Both the position numbers and the translations under genes were made by a program. From assembly GCA_900312665.1 (NCBI GenBank), contig ONZQ02000004.1, forward strand, positions 2,510,693 to 2,574,692: 64,000 bases of DNA. Reading direction: 5' to 3'. Positions 21,610-31,549 of this stretch are shown here, piece after piece (the stretch's first letter is position 1; each line of letters starts with the position of its first letter). Source of the DNA: Cephalotrichum gorgonifer (Eukaryota > Ascomycota > Sordariomycetes > Microascales > Microascaceae). Under the pieces are notes generated by a model, which ran no database searches, was not told where the DNA came from, and saw nothing but the letters and a program-made list of their open reading frames with translations.

Positions 21610-21830
21610 TTTCCAGCCTTACACTCTTCCACGCGTTGGCTTTTGACGCTCATTCGGTCATGGTACAACGGAACGTACCAGGTGCACCCTTGTCCAGAAC
21701 ATGCGGGTTGGAAAGCGCCCCCAATATGTGGCGGCAGGGATAGCGGGGGTCCTCTCGAGGCTGTGGTCTGGAGTTGACGCAGGTCGCGAAGACCCCTGCC
21801 ACACAGGTACCAGTGACCTGAGAGCCGGAG
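21610..21830. repeat. Dispersed repeat, copy B (upstream of the Myb-like gene)
   Basis: Partner of 19340-19520. A CA-rich microsatellite-like stretch (CAGACACACACCCACAC) follows at about 21850. Confidence 0.65.
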
Positions 21831-22066
21831 TCAAGTGCTCCTGCACCTACCCCCAGACACACACCCACACTCTGGTGGCTCGGCTAGCCTTCGAAGTATA
21901 GCGGGCGGCACCCAGTGTGTGGCGGTTGGAGTGATTCAGCCCCTGTTGGGTATGGCATGTGGTCCGCAGTTGACCGATAAAACAGCCCCTCCCCAGCTTC
22001 CTGGTCTCGGGACAAATTTTTGTTCAAGCACCACATCTGCAATTTGTCTCGACCTTTGGCTTTTCA

Positions 22067-23056
22067 ATGTCTCTCGACAGCCCTCAGTTTGGCCCCTACT
22101 GCGGTCCACCTGCGTGGTTTCAAGCGTGCGGGTATGTTTGGAGGAACGACATCCGCCTCCTCGATCTGCTAGTCCATGTCTCCGTCCACGAGCGTCCTCC
22201 GGGCAAGGATTCACTTCTCGAAGAATCCTGTTCGCCATTTGTCTCAGCTCGGACGTTCAAGGAGGTACTGAGATTCGCAGCGCCAGATCGCCTTGACGAC
22301 GTCGACGCGAGGTCCCGGGGACTTATCCACCGCTTGATCTTCACCCCTGGTCAAGAGCAAGGCGCCAAGCTCAAGGCACTCCTCGAGAAGGGCGCTGATC
22401 CGAACCTGCCGTTGGGAAAGCAAGGCTCCAAGCTCAAGGCACTGAATCCGATGGGAATCCCCCCATTGATATTCTGCATTCTCGTCGGGATGTACGATAT
22501 TGCCATGATCCTTCTCAGAGGGGGAGCAGACCCAATGCGGACGGGCAGCGACGGCATGAATGCCATACACGCAGCCTCCTTCCAGGATAAATATTCTATC
22601 CTGAAGGGAATCGAATATGGATGGTGCGGTGTGGACTGGGACTACAGGATGAGAGATCGATCCAGTGCTCTTGATATCGCAGTGATGCTTGAGTCCACGT
22701 CTGCCATTCTCTTCCTCGGTCGTCTGGTTCGCGTCAACCACCTTTCAGCGGGCGGCCTTGTTCTACCGATCCATTTAGCTGCTAAACTTGGAAAAGTGAG
22801 CAATATTCGTGCGTTGCACCAGGCTGACGCTGATCTGGGGGCTCGAGGAAAGAACGGAATGACAGCGCTACATCTGGCTGCGAAACATAATCGCCCCGGC
22901 GCGGTGAGGGCACTACTGGGGCTCAAAAAAGGCCTTTCCGGAAAAAAGGATGATAAGGGACGTACTCCGTTTGGCCTTGCACGTACCCCAAAGACCATCA
23001 AGGCTTTTAGGGATGGCCATCAGGCTGGTGGCCGCGGATTCAAGGGCAGTGGATAG
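22067..23056 (+). CDS. Ankyrin-repeat protein, 329 aa
   Basis: A single uninterrupted frame runs from an ATG in a good context. The N-terminal ~100 residues are not recognised (MSLDSPQFGPYCGPPAWFQA, then an F-box-like helical stretch EVLRFAAPDRLDDVDA). Ankyrin repeats follow from about residue 100 to 310: ALLEKGADPN, GIPPLIFCILVGMYDIAMIL, GMNAIHAASFQDKY, LVLPIHLAAKLGKVSNIRAL and GMTALHLAAKHNRPGAVRAL. The last unit (GRTPFGLARTPKTIKAF) is a capping repeat. A protein-protein interaction role is inferred. It is intact, unlike the fragment at 15761. Confidence 0.78.
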   Translation: MSLDSPQFGPYCGPPAWFQACGYVWRNDIRLLDLLVHVSVHERPPGKDSLLEESCSPFVSARTFKEVLRFAAPDRLDDVDARSRGLIHRLIFTPGQEQGAKLKALLEKGADPNLPLGKQGSKLKALNPMGIPPLIFCILVGMYDIAMILLRGGADPMRTGSDGMNAIHAASFQDKYSILKGIEYGWCGVDWDYRMRDRSSALDIAVMLESTSAILFLGRLVRVNHLSAGGLVLPIHLAAKLGKVSNIRALHQADADLGARGKNGMTALHLAAKHNRPGAVRALLGLKKGLSGKKDDKGRTPFGLARTPKTIKAFRDGHQAGGRGFKGSG

Positions 23057-23630
23057 GTTGCAAGAACAGGGTGTAAGCTCGATGAGAGCTGAGGGCGAGG
23101 CTGGGACGGAGGGAATGTGGCGATGCGCCTGAGAATACGAGATAAGAACAATAAAAAACATGACGTACGCGGCAAGCTAGATGAGATTCTTCAGAAGAAT
23201 TGCGCCGAGGCATCCTTTTTCTCAAGCCCCCTTCCCCTTAAAGAGGAGGGATGGAGGTGAATGGCCCTCTCGATCACATAAGAGCAGTCCAAATTCTTGG
23301 ATTCAAAGGCCAGGCCAGCGTTTTCGCAAGGCTTTCCGAGAACAGACCCTCCCTCCCGATTCCAGTAGCGCGGTGGCCTTGAGGAAGGAAGAGACGAGAT
23401 CGGAGAACAGGAAGCCACCAGGGTATGCCGCCTTGCAGGTGGGGTATGCAAGACACGTGTGTCACCGCTCGATCCACGGGCAAAATTCCCAGCCACCTGT
23501 CTCCTCTCACCTTCGAACTGGCAGCGACCAAGTTCCCTTGCCTTTGCTCCGCTCTGTACTCCGCTCCTCTCCAGTGAGAGATAAACTACTCAAACGGCAG
23601 CAGCGTCCATACGCACTGCGGAATGCGAAG
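23057..23630. other. Intergenic and 5' leader of the Nudix gene
   Basis: The frame of the Nudix first exon stays open upstream to 23181, but that part has no family similarity and ends in a low-complexity stretch, so it is treated as untranslated. Confidence 0.45.
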
Positions 23631-24685
23631 ATGCCTCCTGACACCACCATGGACCCGCAGAACGCGTGTGAAGAGGGGCTCCAGAGTGAGAGCCCGCGTT
23701 TGCCGTTCCCAACAGAGGGAGCAAAAACGGTACGGGAGATGATTGGGACGCTTGATAGGTATGTCAGGGGCTGGGCCAACCGTCTGTCACGAACGCTGAC
23801 TCTGTTCAAAGCTTCCCACAACATGGCGACTCGAGAAGGCTTGACCATTACGCCTTCACGATAGAAGGCTACGCAGAGCCATTCGGAATTGTGCACAAAG
23901 ATATACAAGAAGATATCCCGTGGCCAGGGTGTTGGAAAATAAACGACAAGCCGCGAACGCTTCACCTCATGGCTCGCAACCGTGACGACGCGGGAAGGCT
24001 GCTTGACGATACCATCGAAGGTATCAGGGAGAAGGGCAGAATCAAGGGACTTGGCAAGAGGAAGAAGCGGGCCTTGTTCACAATCAAGTTTGAGAATGGC
24101 CACCATATCAGGGATAAGTACGTCTGTCATATTGACGTTGCGGGCTGGCAGATCTTTGGCCTGATTGCTTTTGGTGTAGGAGTGATCGGGCGTGAGAGTG
24201 GCCAATACTGGTTTCAACAGCGATCCTGGCGCCGGGAGATGCATCCTGGAAAACTAGACATGATGGCTGGAGGTGGCATTGAAGACGACGAGGAGCCGTG
24301 GGGGGCTGCAATCCGAGAAGCAGAAGAGGAGGCCGGGGTCCCGAGAGCATATTCAGGCGAGCACCTGCAGCCGTGTGGCACCGTGTCCTACCACCTCGCT
24401 TGGAGCCACTTGAACAAGCCAGGCTCGTTCCCACATGTTATTCACCTGTTTGAGATTGAGGTGTCGGATATCCCGGTTAAGAATGACGGTGAGGTAGAGG
24501 GTTTCGAGCGAATGGCTGAGAATCAAGTCTTGGACGAACTCTATCTAGGTCGTTTCAAGCCTATTCTCTTTATGCAATTGGCCTCCTACCTCTCGGGGAA
24601 GGGGGCCTTGGACATCGACAAGGACCTAGTTCCGAGAATGCACCGGCGGTTGGTTGAGGATGGGGCTTGGACTAGTGATGCATGA
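23631..24685 (+). CDS. Nudix hydrolase with DUF4743-type N-terminus, 333 aa
   Basis: Exons are 23631-23758 and 23812-24685, exactly 334 codons with the stop. The 53-nt intron has donor GTATGT, branch GCTGAC and acceptor AAG. The Nudix box is complete at about residues 218-240: G-GIEDD-E-EPWGAAI-RE-A-EEE-AGV fits GX5EX7REUXEEXGU, so the metal-binding glutamates are present. The N-terminal part (GYAEPFGIVHKD, then WPGCWKINDKPRTLHLM) matches the module seen in fungal thiamine-pyrophosphokinase-related Nudix proteins. Related enzymes hydrolyse oxidised thiamine diphosphates or other nucleoside diphosphate derivatives; the substrate here is not proven. The start at 23631 is the first ATG that keeps this frame near the family start. 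Confidence 0.85.
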
Positions 24686-25298
24686 GGAGGTCGGGTAGCC
24701 CGGAGCTGAATTTGAAGGTCACATTAGCCTATAAACCACCGCAGGGTGAGGCGGGGTCGTTGGCCTTATCCTCAGGCGACGGGTCCTCTTTTTCCGCGTT
24801 CGCATCTTCCTCGTCAGCGCGCGATGAGCCCTCCGTTTCCTAGGCTTCCGAGAGTATCTGCTCCGTGACTCCCATGGCTAGAGGGGAGTGGCTCTTGCTT
24901 TGGTCGTCCTCCGTAACAGACGATATGTTCCGGGTGGCTGTTCTGGCGGAGTCCACTCGATCGGTATCGGTTGTGTTCGCGTGGTCGACATCTGCAGCAT
25001 CCGCTTCGCCGCATATGCGGCAGTCGACGATTCCTTGGTGATGGTCTCTTAGACTGGGGACCATGGGCGGGCGATTGGCTCTTGGCGTCCGGTCTATCCG
25101 TTGACTTCGCCTGGTCGACGACAACCCTGTCTGTCAAGTCGCGATCTGCGCCTTGAACCGGCCAGCAACCTTTCTATGAATCTAGCACTGAGGGTGGTAA
25201 TGGAAGACTGGGAAATGCCTCCTTGAAGGAAGAGAGGGCCAGACTGCGCAAAACACGCCCGAACTATACTATACTGCATACCAAACCGCATAAAGCCT
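24686..25298. other. Convergent spacer with possible 3' exon of the sirtuin
   Basis: Open frames on the minus strand (24840-25124 and 25094-25291) might include a 3' exon of the sirtuin. The most plausible donor, GTCAGC near 25332, would skip its current stop. I could not find a frame-consistent acceptor with conserved coding, so none is annotated. Confidence 0.35.
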
Positions 25299-26579
25299 CT
25301 AACAAGGAAGGAAGGTTAACCTGTGCTGACCTGAATCCACTTCTTCCACGTGCACTCTTCTGCCTTTTGGAATCCTCTCATCCGTCCACTCCAGCCGCTG
25401 ACACAGGTATTCGATTACGAGGTCACAAGGCCCTCTGAAGTCGATGTCAAAGGTAAAACTATTAATAGGGGCCATTGAGATATTGATCCGGGGTGCGTCA
25501 GGGGCCAGATAGCTGATGATCTGGTTAACCGGCTTAACGGCGAGTGACGTCCCGATCACAAGGACCAAGTCGACAGCGGTGTTTTTGTCTTCCTCAAGCT
25601 GTTCATAGAAGGAACAAGGGAGTTCCTCGTCGTAGAAGGTAATGTTCGGCCGTATCATCCCTGGGATACGACACCCCCGCCGAGGTCTTCTGCTGCATTT
25701 AGGGCAGGGAGGGCGCTCTCCTTCCTGTATAGAAGCGATGAACCTTCTCATATGCCAGACGCTCTTGCACTGTTGACAGGTTGCCTTCTCTATTGAGCCA
25801 TGACACTGAATAAGTTTGTCGGAAGGGATGCCAGCCAAAGCCTCAATGTTGTCGATATTCTGCGTATAGATAGTCCGGAGCTTTTTGTGCAGCAACGCGA
25901 GGAATGCGTGTGTTGGTGTGCATTTGTCTACCGGGACTAATATGTCCTTTGCCTCCTGGTAGAAGACTGTTGGGTCGTTCTCGAAGGTTTTGAGAGAGAA
26001 TAGTTCCTCTGGTAGCTTTGAGAAAAGGCCCGTCGAAGAGCGGAAGTCGGGAAGGCCAGCGCTAGTGCTGATGCTAGCGCCGGTTATGACCATGATGTTC
26101 TCAGAACGGCGGAAGAGATAGATGGCATCGTCGACAGAGCATTGGGCCAACTTACCACGCTGGTTCATAACTGCCCAACGATCTGTTAGGACGAACTCCC
26201 TAAATGGGTTGGCTAGGGCCTGCGGTGTGGCTGGAAGCCTACGTCTTCGCTTTGCGGGCGCGCGGCGTGTTCCCCTGGGCCGGTTCTCTAGGTCACCAAC
26301 CTGCGGATCCGGGTGGATAAAAGTCTCCCGCTGGCTATTGCGTGCGGAAGTTGTGGAGACCTCGCGGTCATCGGGGCCTATCAGCGGGGACTGCGAGCCG
26401 AGCCAACCGGGCTGTTCCCCAGCCCCTGGCACGATCGGGGTGTCTTGAGCTTCGGTGGACGGCAAGCTCGTGGAGATGCTCTGCGGAAGGTCCTCCGGCG
26501 GTTCGGCCGCAGGCGTGTCGATAGACCCTGTTTGGCCGTCTTTGTCTCCGTTCCCGGGAATCCAGCTCCCAGTTCTCAT
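25299..26579 (-). CDS. Sir2-family NAD-dependent deacylase (sirtuin), Hst3/Hst4-like, 426 aa
   Basis: The intronless frame starts at an ATG. The N-terminal ~125 residues are disordered, ending in a basic patch (KRRRRLP). The catalytic domain follows: VITGASISTSAGLPDFRSS near 165-183, YTQNIDNIE near 238, QCHGS near 258, zinc cysteines CQQC and CPKC with a further C downstream, and VIGTSLAVKPVNQ. The order and spacing fit class I sirtuins close to Hst3/Hst4, which deacetylate histones in the nucleus. One oddity: the canonical GAG at the NAD site is GAS here (GGC GCT AGC). The C-terminus might be longer if a donor near 25332 is used. The promoter faces the FAR1-like gene. Confidence 0.85.
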   Translation of the reverse strand: MRTGSWIPGNGDKDGQTGSIDTPAAEPPEDLPQSISTSLPSTEAQDTPIVPGAGEQPGWLGSQSPLIGPDDREVSTTSARNSQRETFIHPDPQVGDLENRPRGTRRAPAKRRRRLPATPQALANPFREFVLTDRWAVMNQRGKLAQCSVDDAIYLFRRSENIMVITGASISTSAGLPDFRSSTGLFSKLPEELFSLKTFENDPTVFYQEAKDILVPVDKCTPTHAFLALLHKKLRTIYTQNIDNIEALAGIPSDKLIQCHGSIEKATCQQCKSVWHMRRFIASIQEGERPPCPKCSRRPRRGCRIPGMIRPNITFYDEELPCSFYEQLEEDKNTAVDLVLVIGTSLAVKPVNQIISYLAPDAPRINISMAPINSFTFDIDFRGPCDLVIEYLCQRLEWTDERIPKGRRVHVEEVDSGQHRLTFLPC

Positions 26580-26651
26580 GTGTCTGGGTGTGCTGGCTGT
26601 GGGGCTTTGTCGAGGAGTCTCTGTGTGGTCGAATTCCTAGCTTCATTAGTA

Positions 26652-27221
26652 TCAACAAGACAAGTTTAGATGTATTAAGTGTACTCTTATAAAGGCGAGG
26701 AACCTTGCAACTGTCGTTCCGTCCCTAAACTCCACCCTGCCCTCTGCCCACTTGGTTTGAACGAACTGCTCTATCATATGGACGAGTTTCGCGCTTGTCG
26801 CGTCTTCGATGGACTGTCTGCGGTTGCCTGGTGGGTGATTATGCTGAGCATATTCTGCGCCATACCGGTGGACCAGAACCCAGGTCTCCCTATCTGACGA
26901 CTGCTTGGCTAGTACCGAGAACTTGCAGCCGGTTGCTTGACTTGGGTTTTTGCGGTTTGGTTGGGTTCTCGCCGGCGGCGGTCTATATCGATTGCAGGCA
27001 AGGGTGAATTTTGTTCGGCCGTTTTCGGTCTTCCAAGATTTCGCCGTCACAAAGGCATAACCTCGGGCATTCGCCCAGGCTTTTGCATCGGTAGTCAGAG
27101 CTTCGCGTGATCGATACACACGTTCTGGCGGAAGGGCATTGATTTGTGTTGATTCTATGAGTGCGATGGCGCGATCCAAATTGAATGGGGGATGTGGAAG
27201 GGATGGAGGAAAGAGGGACAT
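26652..27221 (-). CDS. FAR1/MULE-type N-terminal DNA-binding domain protein, 189 aa
   Basis: The frame is open to 27347, but its first part is only translated minisatellite, so the ATG at 27221 is used. The sequence resembles the N-terminal FAR1-like zinc-binding module of MULE-derived fungal transposases: ERVYRSREALTTDAKAWANA, ARGYAFVTAKSWKTENGR, FTLACNRY, TGCKFSVLAK, then WVLVHRYGAEYAQHNHPP with the typical H-x-H. The catalytic DDE part is absent and the sirtuin starts 73 nt downstream. It is therefore a truncated transposon gene or a domesticated stand-alone DNA-binding protein. Confidence 0.6.
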   Translation of the reverse strand: MSLFPPSLPHPPFNLDRAIALIESTQINALPPERVYRSREALTTDAKAWANARGYAFVTAKSWKTENGRTKFTLACNRYRPPPARTQPNRKNPSQATGCKFSVLAKQSSDRETWVLVHRYGAEYAQHNHPPGNRRQSIEDATSAKLVHMIEQFVQTKWAEGRVEFRDGTTVARFLAFIRVHLIHLNLSC

Positions 27222-27235
27222 GCGATTTGATGGGG

Positions 27236-27375
27236 ACGTGCAACATTTAGCAAGGGGGGGGAGGGGGACGTGCAACATTTGGCAAGGGGGACGTGCAACA
27301 TTTGGCAAGGGGGATGTGCAACATTTGGCAACGGGGACGTGCAACATTTGGCAACGGGGATGTGCAACATTTGTT
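27236..27375 (+). repeat. 23-bp minisatellite, about six copies
   Basis: Units of GACGTGCAACATTTGGCAAG followed by GGG start at about 27236, 27267, 27290, 27313, 27336 and 27359. Variants are GAYGTG and AAGG/AACG. The first spacing is longer because of an extra G-rich insert. It lies just upstream of the FAR1-like ATG. Confidence 0.9.
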
Positions 27376-27563
27376 TCCTAGGGGCCTGTCACATGCAGCA
27401 TTGTGGCACTCCCTCTGGGGCGCAGCGTTGTTGTGGGGCGTCGTACAGGGGCGCGGGTTTGGGTGCTTCGCGTGGTGGCGCGGGTCAATACCGCTAAACT
27501 CGACGCCCTCCGCGCCGTTGTCATCTCGCCCATCCTCCCAGCCTCAAGACATCTCCCCACGGA

Positions 27564-28150
27564 ATGAGCTCCAAACCTGACGTCATCTCTATGCCTGTAA
27601 CCTTCTGCCTACTTAATAGCGGCCGAATACGCTTCACATCTGCCGATCGATCTGAGGAACAGCGGATCGCTTGGTGTAGCGGGGCCATGTCGGCAGTAGC
27701 CGAACTGAGGCAACAGAACAAGCAAGGTCGCATTTCCAATCTCGTCGCGCACTATCTTGGGATTAGTAATACAGAATGCAGGGTGGAACCGATAGAAAAG
27801 TGGCTCTCACCCTATCTCTGGTAGCCTCGACCGCCCGGTACACTTTGCTCCTGGCTCGACGCCTCTGTATATCTCCGAGCAAGGGCTACGCGAGTATTAT
27901 GCAGTCGTCCACTGCGGGGTCACGGACAGAGTGGCTGAGCTTGTGTGGCTTGTGGCGCGCGTTGTCTTTGGTCTACTCGACAGGTGGCATGGTACAGACT
28001 AGGTTGGTGAGATGGAGCGGCAAGCGATTGAGTTGGGGGTAGAGAATGACGAGCCTAACCGGTTGGCCTTATCTGCGGCTGCTCGGAATGGGGACGAGAC
28101 TCTCCTTACGTGGCTGCATGGAACGGGCATCAAGGAGAGCTAGGAGATTG
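27564..28150 (+). pseudogene. Unresolved coding remnant, possibly ankyrin-related
   Basis: An 86-codon frame (27564-27824, starting MSSKPDVISMPVTF) is followed by coding-like sequence in other frames: APGSTPLYISEQGLREYY, a TAG near 27998, then NRLALSAAARNGDETLLTWL, which resembles an ankyrin unit. I could not find introns that join these in frame. It may be a decayed gene or a multi-exon gene I cannot resolve. Confidence 0.25.
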
Positions 28151-28240
28151 GCGGGTTGTCCTTGGAGGATTAGTCGACGCGAAAAAGAACCCAAAAACCA
28201 GAAGAACTTGAAGGAATCAAGAGATGCTTGCTCCGCAATG

Positions 28241-30635
28241 CTACCTCTCCGCCAGTACGTCCGAATCCTTTCGTGCTTCCCGGAGGATGTCCCTCATCCG
28301 GGAATACAATCCTCTGTCCTCCTTCTCCCACCTTCCACCGCTCGGAAACACCGCTTTCCGTAATCTGTTGACCCAAGGTATTAATGTCTGGTAATAGGAA
28401 GTGAAGTTCTTCTCCACGGTTCTGATGAAATCCCCTTCATGGGATACCTGGCCCTTTTTCAGCTCTGCCAACTCTTCCATACTGATATAATTCCACCTCT
28501 CAAAATGAGGAACGACCCTGCTCCCCTCCGGTCCGTCGTAGTGAATGCAAATCCAGAACAGGACCCAGAAGAATGACTCGACATCGTGCATGAATGAATG
28601 CTGCTCGCCTAGAAGCGCGCCGATCGCCATGAAAGCCCTTGTGCCTGTCTTTCCCTGCGCCCCAGAGGCAGAATCTCGGTGTTCTTTGATGGCGAGATCA
28701 AGGTCAATCAAGAATGAATGCTAAGAGGGGTTGTCGGCGTCCTCATTGACCATGAGATTGTTGATTGAGATATCTCGATGGAGGAGACCAGCCCGGTGCA
28801 AAGATTCGTGTCCTTCAATACAGCCCTCCAGCGCTGCAAGCAAGGCAGGTCGGGAGCTCGCCTTGTAGATAGGTATTCCGTAGTCGCAAACAATAGTACG
28901 CCGGTGTACCCGATTTGGCAAGGCATTACTGCTAGCCTTTGTTGGCGAGGTCGAGCATGATCGCTTCTTGGGCGGTAAAGGGGCGCCAGTTTGGCTAGAC
29001 GATCGCTTCACGCCAGCAGCGCTGCTTCTGCCTGTCCGCGGGGTATTAATCGTACTCGGCGGGGGCATCGATCGTTCCGGCCGATAGTTTCTCGCCTCCG
29101 TGATATCCAGGCCCCCTCGGACATTGTTTTGAATATCATCGGCTTTATCATAGACAGACACCGTCTCGTGGTGGTAATACCGAGCCACGTTGACGACGCC
29201 TTTCTCAGTCGCCTCCTTCAACAAGTCTCCTTCTTCTTCCCGCTCCGTGTACTGCCACGAGTCCTTGATCACAAGCGGCATTCGCGGGTCTTCCTCGCGA
29301 TAAGCTTTCCAGCATGTGGTTGCCCGGCCAGCGATGCAAGGCGCTCGTTTCATCAACCTGTCAACGACCAGCCGCTCTGTCTGACCGTTCCGCTGGATCA
29401 TGACAAACCGTCGGCCGTCTTCTGTAGTGATTGTAGGATCGAAACCAAGCTGTCCTTCGCTCATCCAGAGAAACCTGAGGACCGTGGACATGAACTGTAG
29501 TCCATCTTGGTTGATGTCGAACTGTTCGGACGCTATCCCACCAAGCCGGTCAAATTCCCATATCCTCATGAGGGACCCGCAGATGGTAAATCCCAAGACA
29601 AACCGGCGCGTGTCTTGAGCAGCAAGCACTTCCCTCGCATACCTCCCGAGATCAAGCCACGCCTTCGACGCTATGTCGGCAGACGGGTTGCTCTTCAGCT
29701 CTCCGGGCACGAGGATCTGCGACCAGTGGCATCGAGATTCTGTTCCAGCATCAGGGTCGCTCACAAAGCCGATGTCCATCTTGCGCTCCCCCTTGGAGCC
29801 CTGGATCGGCTTGTTGGGCTGTGCTAGTAGCCTTCGGCGGAGAGATGGGGTCGATCTGTACTCTTCTGCTAACGCCACGAGCGTCTCGTTCAGGTTTGCA
29901 AACCAACTTAAGACGTCGTCTTGGTTTGCATCTTGCGGCCAGCCGCTCCACCCGTCATTGAAGAGTGGGCTACTGCCTTCCATGCACTTCTTGAAGACGG
30001 CCTTGGAAGCTGCCTCAAGACCTGCAACGCTTCCGAAATATGTTTGGCGGAAATGACGAAGGCCGACATAGAGAGGACCAAGCTCTGACTTAAGGACTCT
30101 GTCAACGTCTTGGCGGTATTCGGAGGAGTTCGCGAAGCTGCTCGTGTTGTGCAGCCAGGGAGTGCTGGTGCGAAGACGCGACCGGTCGAGGAGGGGGAGT
30201 GGATTCGGCAACAGCGAGGTAAACTTGATCCCAGATGAGCGTATCGTCTAGGTCGGCGGCGAGGGCTGACTTCAGGAGAGGCTTGACGCAGTCGAGGTCG
30301 AAGTCGTCAGACGCGACAGCGGAGATGAGCTTTAGCAGATCATTTCGTAGAGTCCCAAGACCGCCTCTTGAAGCGAGCTGCGAATAGCAGGGAGGTTTCG
30401 CAGAGCGGACAGGAGGTCGAGAGCGACATTTTGGAAATCTGTATTGAAGTCAGAGGAGCTCGAGGGTAGTGACAGCGCGGGCTGACATACCCTCTCGACA
30501 AAGCTGCTCGAGCGCACCTGGGGAACAAGTGATGTCCATACCCTTACAAGCGGAATTGAACAAGGCGCGAAAGGCGTCGAGGCCATTACCTATAGGGTTC
30601 TCCTGGATTACTTTCGACCGCCGTTCATCCGCCAT
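28241..30635 (-). pseudogene. FunK1-type protein kinase pseudogene
   Basis: The gene starts at ATG 30635. Its first intron is intact (30490-30439, GTATGT...CTGAC...CAG). FunK1 features follow: FANSSEYRQDVDRVLKSELG, the MKRAPCIAGRATTCWKAY region, the catalytic loop LLHRDISINNLMV, LIDLDLAIKEHRDS in the DFG position, and GTRAFMAIGALLGEQHSFMH. Three lesions break it: a frame change near 30360-30375, a second near 30160-30166 just before TPWLHNTSSFANSS, and TAG at 28723-28721, between DADNPS and HSFLIDLDLA. Relatives, as I recall them, have Trp (TGG) at the last site. The TAG needs one C-to-T change in a CpA context on the plus strand. FunK1 kinases are a fungal-specific family of largely unknown role. 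All catalytic residues remain readable, so inactivation looks recent. Confidence 0.78.
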
Positions 30636-31549
30636 CGTGGACGGTATGCTCTCGAGCGGGGGAGGATGGGCGTGATGTGAACGGCGCAAAGACGTCGCAT
30701 TTCGAAGTATACGCCAGGACAATTAGTCAGCACCGTGAGCAAAGCGAAACATGCGCACGGCGACCACTCTGTAGCAATAAATGAACAGAGTTAATTGGGC
30801 CAACACTGCTCGCAGGGGTCGCTCGGCCGTGCTGCCCCTCCATCGCATGTCAACACGTTTGAGCTGCCGCGAATTCCTTGTTGACGTGACGTGGGATTAC
30901 CGCCTCGTACAGTACAAGGTTTCCACTTCACATATGGAAAACTGTAGGCATGGACTAGCGTTACTGGCCGGTACCCAGCAGACATGAGCATAATAGCCAA
31001 GTGCCTCCCCATCAAAGAGCAAGAATTCACATTAGCACGAGCACATTGGAGCATTTCTGGGCAACTCCCTTATACAATCCCATTCTTTTGCAGTATTTAT
31101 TCACTGCGGCTGGCCTTGTATTGTCGGGATCGCTAGGAAAAGCAGGTGCTGACAGCTGCTAGCAAAGACCCATCCACACACGACAAACGTGGCCGTGCTC
31201 GTTTCAAGACAAATCAGGCGCTGGGTGAGATCCCACCCCAGAAGCCGCAATGCCAGGACTCCGGAACACCTCCATCCCAACCCCTGTGCGCTCATTGTCC
31301 GCTCATTGTCAGTGCAGTCGAAGTAACTGTACATGGCGGACACCAGCGCTGGATGTGCGCTGGACGCTTCACAGCGAATAATAATGCTGCGGTCACACGG
31401 GAGGCCAACGCCAGGCCTGCAGCCTGACAGCCAACCAACATGCACAGGCTGGGAGGGAGCCAGGCGGCATGGATTTATTCGTGCCGCCGTTCGCGCAACA
31501 TTTTCTCCCTGCACAAGTTCACCCTGCCTCCTGAACAATCCACGACACC
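30636..31549. other. Divergent spacer between the FunK1 pseudogene and the NWD receptor gene
   Basis: Promoter side for both neighbours. Only short frames without family features were found. Confidence 0.45.

Noticed and set aside
27236..27375. CRISPR-like array
   Set aside because: Units are contiguous 23-mers without unique spacers, in a eukaryotic genome; a minisatellite.
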